Origin: JACRBE01 sp964429005 | Lineage (GTDB): Bacteria; Chlamydiota; Chlamydiia; Chlamydiales; JACRBE01 | DNA: 8,362 nt | Direction: 5' to 3' | Assembly (NCBI GenBank): GCA_964429005.1 | Contig: CAYSAJ010000048.1 | Location: 1-8,362 of the forward strand | Part shown: in pieces, positions 4,800 to 8,362 of the stretch | Layout: each line of letters opens with the position of its first letter | Numbering within the stretch: position 1 is the stretch's first letter | Made by a program: the position numbers and the translations under genes | The notes under the pieces: model-generated | Databases searched by the model: none | What the model was told of the DNA's origin: nothing | What the model saw: the letters and a program-made list of their open reading frames with translations, nothing else

Positions 4800-7700
4800 A
4801 TTCAGCTGCTGCGCCTGCGCCAGAAGCAGGCAGAGGTCTAGGAACGATGGGGCTCGCTGGATTCCAACGTACCCTAGCAGCCAGAGAGGTGAATGAAACT
4901 ATCATAGCTTGATGGTAACAACTTTGCCTTGTTGCTTGAGATGTGATAGCGCCAATGATGGGAGAACAATAAGAAAAACGTTTAGCTATTAATACAGCGT
5001 CTAAAAGCTGTTTTAAGAAACGATCTTTTTGCTCTGCTTGATCTCTTTTGGTAAGAGTCGATCTTATAAATCTTAGAGTTTGATCGAATGCTGAAGTAGC
5101 AAGTAAATGAGAAAAATGTTGCTCATTCACCTCAGCAATTCGACGTTTTCTTTCTTCAGCATCACTTTCACCTGCAAAGTAGGTTTCAATCTTTAAAATG
5201 CTTTCGGCGAATCTACGATTTTGGGTTAGATATTGAATTTCTTGATTGTGCGCTTGATCAATGCGGAGAGTGATTTCTGCTGGGCTTAAAGGATTACCCT
5301 CTGCTGCCATCAAAGCATAAAACTGTTCATACTGATGAGAAGTCAAGGCGACTTGAATCGCGAGAATTCGAGCCCTTCTTTGTAAATCTGCCCGCTCATC
5401 TGCAGATAGTACTGAGGCAAATCTACTCATGGCAAGAATTTCTGTGATGGGAGTCACTAACCTAGATGTAAACATAACTTCAAATAGGAAGAGCAACGTT
5501 CCTTTTTCAAAGGCTGCACGCTCCTCAGGCGGGAAATAATCTAGTCCATAGCCCATAAACTCGATTGCGCCCGCGTAGTCTTTTCCTTGACTAATCCCTC
5601 TAATCAGGGCTACGAAGCATATTTTGCGAAGTGGATCACTAAGAATGAAAGGGATAAACTTTGATAAAACTCTTTTATGTCCCTTTAGAGCTAGATCCTG
5701 GTAAATCTGAGTTAGATGAGAACCAGCTTCAGGTTTACCAGCAAAAATTTCAAGGTATCCTAGGGCATGGTGAATGTGCTCTAGCTGGGAAACATCATCG
5801 GTGCTACTAGAGGCTTTGATAAGATGGTGCTGAAGCAATTTGACTGCAGGCAAGACTTTATTCTTATCTTTGGAAATGCGGTGAAAATATACTTGAGCCC
5901 TCTCTGTTTCTCCAAGTTTCATGCACTCAAGAGCAAATCGCTCATAGTAATGAGACATCTCAGGGATCGGGAGTTCATCACAGAGGTCATCAACGAGTCT
6001 CCAATTTTTAGCTTTCAGAGCTGAGCAGAGGATATTAAAATAAGTTGTTTTTTTGAGATCGAGATTTGTGATCATTTTTTGGACAGTGATCGCATCAGAG
6101 ATTTTATTCTCTCTTAACAACAACACAACTAGTCGATCTGCTAATTGATCTTTTGCATGGGTCTCTGTTTCATCCGTGGCATCCATCATTTGCAAAAGCA
6201 CCATCCCTTGATGGGAAAAGCCTTCTTCAATCAGCTTATTTGCAACAGAAACCTTCGTTTCAAAAGGAAGAGCTAAAATGTCAACGAAGGTCCAATTGTT
6301 GACTGATAAAGCATAAAGAACGATTTGTCGATTACGCTCTGCTCTATTGACCGTGTCGAGAATTCTTTCATTCAAAGCTGAAGCTTCAGTTAGGTCATCT
6401 TGTTCAAGAAATAAATAGAAAAGTCTTTCCATCATACCGTCTTTTTGCTGAACCGATGCTTCATCATGGGGTTCTACAAGCTCGAGAAGCCCTTTAGCTT
6501 GTTCACCTAGTCCTAATTCTATAAATTGAGAAACTAGGATGGTTACAGCATCGATCGTGAGAGGAAGGCTGACCCTTGATGCAAAATCGAGAGCAAATTG
6601 GGGATTTCGAGGATTGCTCATCAAACAACGCTCAAAGTACATGCTTTGAATCTGGTGTTCTAATAACACACTTTCTTCCCCTGGTGAATGAAAGGGAAGT
6701 AAACTTTCTGCTAAATCGTAATACCCATTTTGAACGAGAGCTGTGGCTAGTAGCTGGATGTAGGCGTCTTTAGAAGGCCCTGGAGCAAACCCTTGGAACA
6801 TAGCAACTAGATCAGGGGCTTTTCCCTTTTGGATCAGCTTTTGAAGAGCTCTATCTACAAAAAATTGATCCCGAATCTCCATGAGGAGATGTAGTGAATG
6901 ATCCCATTTTCTGCCTTTAACAAGGTTAAGCAGACACTTATAGTAGATCTCAGATTGTAAAGAGACATCGGAAACTTCACTACCAAAGAGATAGGCTTGA
7001 TAAACTTCTCCGAGCCCTATAGAGAGATTGACTAACTTATTCAACTCTCTATCTCTTGTTTCTCTGTGGGCTGGGGTGTCATTTGGCAACAAAAATGTAT
7101 CCCTTCCCTTAGCCAAAATTTTTACTCTTGAGACAATATTGAATAATAAAACGCTTTCATTTTCTGTATTCTTCCACCGAATAGCGCCCTCTAGATCATT
7201 CGCAAAGGGAAGAAGAACCTTAGCAACATCCTGAGTCCACTTCACTCTGTTTTCGTAGATTTCACTATGTAGCTCAGATGTGTTTAGAGCAGAAAATGCT
7301 TCAATAGGTCTTCTACTCAAAATTTCAAGTTCTCTGATCGCTTTGGTAAGAGCAGTATGAGCAGAGGAAGGAGCAGGATGGGGCCTTAATCCTCGATGAA
7401 ATTCTCTTCTTTCTACAAGAGGAGCTACTAGCATTGCCAAAGCAGCTCTTCTGTCAAGTGTAGGAGCAATTGAACTCGGTTTTGGTAGGCAAACTACTTC
7501 GCCCTCTGTAATTTCAAGGGGAGCTTCAAGAAGCCTTAATCCTTGGAGACTTGAAACCAAGGTTTTCAATGCTCTTTGTCTTAATGCTCTTTCTTGATCT
7601 ACGAGAGCTTCAATCACTGAAGGAGTTTTAAATGCGAGAGCGAGGGTTGTAACTGTTGTTCCTGCACGGACTAAAGATTCACCCCGAGGAAGGATGTAAG

Positions 7701-8031
7701 AGAGGATGAGCCTTGTTAGATTTGTACGAATGAACTCTCTTGGATTTGCTCTTGGCATCATATTTAGAGGGCGTATTGCACCAAAAGAAACGAGTGTCAA
7801 AGAGTCAGATAATTCACTTGTAGGTGTTATTGGAAGTAGTGTAGGGATGGCGATACTGTGTGCAGTTGCAGCCCGCGATGATGGTGTTGTTGATTCTGTT
7901 GTAGGGGTTGCTCCATCGAACCCAAGGCTAATTTCAGCGGATACTGCTCCGGGAGTTCTGCTTTCTGAAATTTCCTGAGTGGCAGCAGCTGCAGTAGACA
8001 ATTGCTCTAAATTTAAACTAATTGAATCCAA
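4798..8031 (-). CDS. Large helical-repeat (TPR/PPR-like solenoid) protein of 1077 residues, unknown function
   Basis: I do not recognise a family. Residues 1-80 are Ser/Thr/Ala/Pro-rich and look disordered (for example ATPTTESTTPSSRAATAHS). From about 95 the protein is almost wholly helical, without signal peptide or transmembrane segment. Within 363-720 two-helix hairpins carry a TPR/PPR-like signature: Leu, Gly four to six residues later, then Ala and a Leu-Leu pair, as in QNGYYDLAESLL (434-445), ELGLGEQAKGLL (505-516) and KLGETERAQVYF (705-716). Residues 536-584 and 633-681 align gaplessly at a 97-residue offset. A further similar hairpin lies near 804-830. The C-terminus (1056-1077) is Pro/Ala-rich. 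Such solenoids are usually protein-binding scaffolds; a secreted host-interaction role is suggested only by the N-terminal composition and organism type. The start is TTG with GAGG upstream; an in-frame TAA just before it excludes a longer form. It converges with the gene at 4515. Confidence 0.85.
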   Translation of the reverse strand: MDSISLNLEQLSTAAAATQEISESRTPGAVSAEISLGFDGATPTTESTTPSSRAATAHSIAIPTLLPITPTSELSDSLTLVSFGAIRPLNMMPRANPREFIRTNLTRLILSYILPRGESLVRAGTTVTTLALAFKTPSVIEALVDQERALRQRALKTLVSSLQGLRLLEAPLEITEGEVVCLPKPSSIAPTLDRRAALAMLVAPLVERREFHRGLRPHPAPSSAHTALTKAIRELEILSRRPIEAFSALNTSELHSEIYENRVKWTQDVAKVLLPFANDLEGAIRWKNTENESVLLFNIVSRVKILAKGRDTFLLPNDTPAHRETRDRELNKLVNLSIGLGEVYQAYLFGSEVSDVSLQSEIYYKCLLNLVKGRKWDHSLHLLMEIRDQFFVDRALQKLIQKGKAPDLVAMFQGFAPGPSKDAYIQLLATALVQNGYYDLAESLLPFHSPGEESVLLEHQIQSMYFERCLMSNPRNPQFALDFASRVSLPLTIDAVTILVSQFIELGLGEQAKGLLELVEPHDEASVQQKDGMMERLFYLFLEQDDLTEASALNERILDTVNRAERNRQIVLYALSVNNWTFVDILALPFETKVSVANKLIEEGFSHQGMVLLQMMDATDETETHAKDQLADRLVVLLLRENKISDAITVQKMITNLDLKKTTYFNILCSALKAKNWRLVDDLCDELPIPEMSHYYERFALECMKLGETERAQVYFHRISKDKNKVLPAVKLLQHHLIKASSSTDDVSQLEHIHHALGYLEIFAGKPEAGSHLTQIYQDLALKGHKRVLSKFIPFILSDPLRKICFVALIRGISQGKDYAGAIEFMGYGLDYFPPEERAAFEKGTLLFLFEVMFTSRLVTPITEILAMSRFASVLSADERADLQRRARILAIQVALTSHQYEQFYALMAAEGNPLSPAEITLRIDQAHNQEIQYLTQNRRFAESILKIETYFAGESDAEERKRRIAEVNEQHFSHLLATSAFDQTLRFIRSTLTKRDQAEQKDRFLKQLLDAVLIAKRFSYCSPIIGAITSQATRQSCYHQAMIVSFTSLAARVRWNPASPIVPRPLPASGAGAAAE
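5875..6945 (-). repeat. Four diverged ~100-residue repeats inside the 1077-residue protein
   Basis: Landmark glycines of the central hairpin fall at residues 403, 507, 604 and 707 (steps of 104, 97 and 103). A Trp or its counterpart lies at 376, 477 (Pro), 580 and 677. The alanine of a second hairpin lies at 441, 550 and 647. Units three and four are most alike: NW-x-x-VD at 579-584 and 676-681, preceded by RL...L.L...A......I at offsets of exactly 97. The repeat is visible in protein only; I saw no long DNA repeat, so the duplications are old. Confidence 0.6.
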
Positions 8032-8040
8032 AACTTAAAA

Positions 8041-8044
8041 CCTC
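8041..8044 (-). promoter_or_regulatory. Ribosome binding site deciding the TTG start of the 1077-residue gene
   Basis: Minus-strand GAGG lies nine bases before the TTG at 8031. In-frame TAA is two codons upstream of the TTG. The next in-frame ATG is not until residue 91, and starting there would remove the whole low-complexity N-terminus. Confidence 0.6.
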
Positions 8045-8065
8045 ATAATTTGGCCAAGAAGATAC

Positions 8066-8095
8066 CATATAGATGGGTAAAAAGAGAATTCTCAA
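8066..8095 (-). promoter_or_regulatory. Candidate promoter of the 1077-residue gene
   Basis: On the minus strand TTGAGA (8090-8095, five of six to the -35 consensus) is followed after 18 bases by TATATG (8066-8071, four of six to the -10). Transcription would start near 8059, about 28 bases before the TTG. Read-through from the tRNA pair is an alternative source of transcript, since no convincing terminator follows tRNA-Ile; only T-rich tracts are present at 8112-8120 and 8125-8128 (as A on the plus strand). Confidence 0.35.
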
Positions 8096-8140
8096 AAAGA
8101 AATTTGATAATTAAAAAAAAGAGTAAAAAGAGAAGTTATT

Positions 8141-8214
8141 TGCGGTTACCAAGATTTGAACTTGGGACCTCAACATTATCAGTGTTGCGCTCTAACCAAC
8201 TGAGCTATAACCGC
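8141..8214 (-). tRNA. tRNA-Ile (anticodon GAU)
   Basis: A full cloverleaf: seven-pair acceptor stem GCGGTTA/TAACCGC with discriminator A at 8141, D-arm GCTC-AGTTGGTTA-GAGC, anticodon stem CAACA/TGTTG around loop CTGATAA (anticodon GAT), and T-arm CCAAG-TTCAAAT-CTTGG. CCA is not encoded, so a CCA-adding enzyme is needed. It reads AUC and AUU codons. It lies nine bases after tRNA-Ala on the same strand and must share its transcript. Confidence 0.97.
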
Positions 8215-8223
8215 GAAATAAAA

Positions 8224-8296
8224 TGGAGGCTAGGAGATTCGAACTCCTGGCCTTCTGAATGCAAATCAGATGCTCTACCAACTGAGCTAAGCCCCC
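8224..8296 (-). tRNA. tRNA-Ala (anticodon UGC)
   Basis: A full cloverleaf: acceptor GGGGGCT/AGCCTCC with one G-U pair and discriminator A at 8224, D-arm GCTC-AGTTGGTA-GAGC, anticodon stem TCTGA/TCAGA around loop TTTGCAT (anticodon TGC), and T-arm CAGGA-GTTCGAAT-TCCTA with one weak end pair. CCA is not encoded. It is the first gene of the Ala-Ile pair. A TATCAT box at 8300-8305 is too close to the mature 5' end to be its promoter, so the true promoter is probably upstream, near or beyond the right edge. Confidence 0.97.
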
Positions 8297-8362
8297 AAAA
8301 TGATATCGACAGTTGAAGGTAAGGTGAAGAAAAAGTGTCTCAACCTAAGACGATCTACCGAA

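Noticed and set aside
4681..4896. Plus-strand reading frame of 71 codons across the terminator
   Set aside because: It crosses a strong terminator and the end of the opposite gene, has a scrambled composition and no ribosome site.
7706..7978. Plus-strand reading frame of 90 codons antisense to the N-terminus of the large gene
   Set aside because: It is explained by the biased Ser/Thr/Ala composition of the opposite gene; no promoter or ribosome site is seen.
8086..8095. Palindrome GAGAATTCTC as a terminator after tRNA-Ile
   Set aside because: It would form a three-pair stem only; the flanking T-runs do not pair, so it is too weak to call.
8300..8305. TATCAT as -10 box of the tRNA pair
   Set aside because: Only three bases separate it from the mature tRNA-Ala 5' end, so transcription would start inside the tRNA.
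8050..8316. Plus-strand reading frame of 88 codons at the right end
   Set aside because: It runs antisense through both tRNA genes; its sequence is an artefact of them.
1..8362. Mobile element, phage or CRISPR content
   Set aside because: No transposase, integrase, terminal inverted repeats, regularly spaced direct repeats or phage genes are seen on either strand.

Overview
The window looks like chromosome of a member of the Chlamydiota, probably one of the environmental or 'Chlamydia-related' families rather than Chlamydia itself. The evidence is the style of the malate dehydrogenase and tRNA-guanine transglycosylase proteins, a host-metabolite transporter repertoire, an overlapping queuosine-salvage gene pair, and several proteins with no recognisable family but the look of host-directed products. 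This placement is inference from remembered family features; no database search was possible. There is no plasmid, phage, transposon, CRISPR or rRNA sequence.

Left part (1-1516). The window opens inside a decayed second copy of the 3' part of mdh (minus strand, 1-57), which matches the intact mdh further right at 41 of 54 bases with the frame kept. Between the two copies lies a small plus-strand gene (135-512) for a 125-residue hydrophobic protein that ends in a cluster of cysteines. It converges on intact mdh (533-1516, minus). A perfect 12-bp inverted repeat at their junction is a likely terminator for the small gene and is written inside the mdh coding end.

Middle (1560-4408). Divergent from mdh is an overlapping pair: a YhhQ/VUT-family queuosine-precursor transporter (1610-2272) and tgt (2262-3383). 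Together they import a 7-deazaguanine base and insert it into the wobble position of GUN tRNAs. The Tgt substrate pocket lacks bacterial preQ1-type residues and has a Ser-Met-Gly loop, suggesting direct use of queuine, the base a eukaryotic host contains. A ten-helix EamA/DMT transporter (3467-4408) follows behind its own promoter and may be read from a nearly leaderless mRNA.

Right part (4409-8362). A 70-residue protein with a disordered N-terminus (4515-4727), with its own AT-rich promoter and a strong terminator, converges on a 3.2-kb minus-strand gene (4798-8031). The latter encodes a 1077-residue protein with a Ser/Thr/Ala/Pro-rich N-terminus and a helical-repeat body, within which I find four roughly 100-residue repeats. 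I do not recognise this protein; it is the best candidate here for something undescribed. Upstream of it on the same strand are tRNA-Ala(UGC) and tRNA-Ile(GAU), nine bases apart, outside any rRNA operon.

No stretch longer than about 120 bases lacks a gene or RNA call. The gaps hold the promoters, terminators and inverted repeats listed below.
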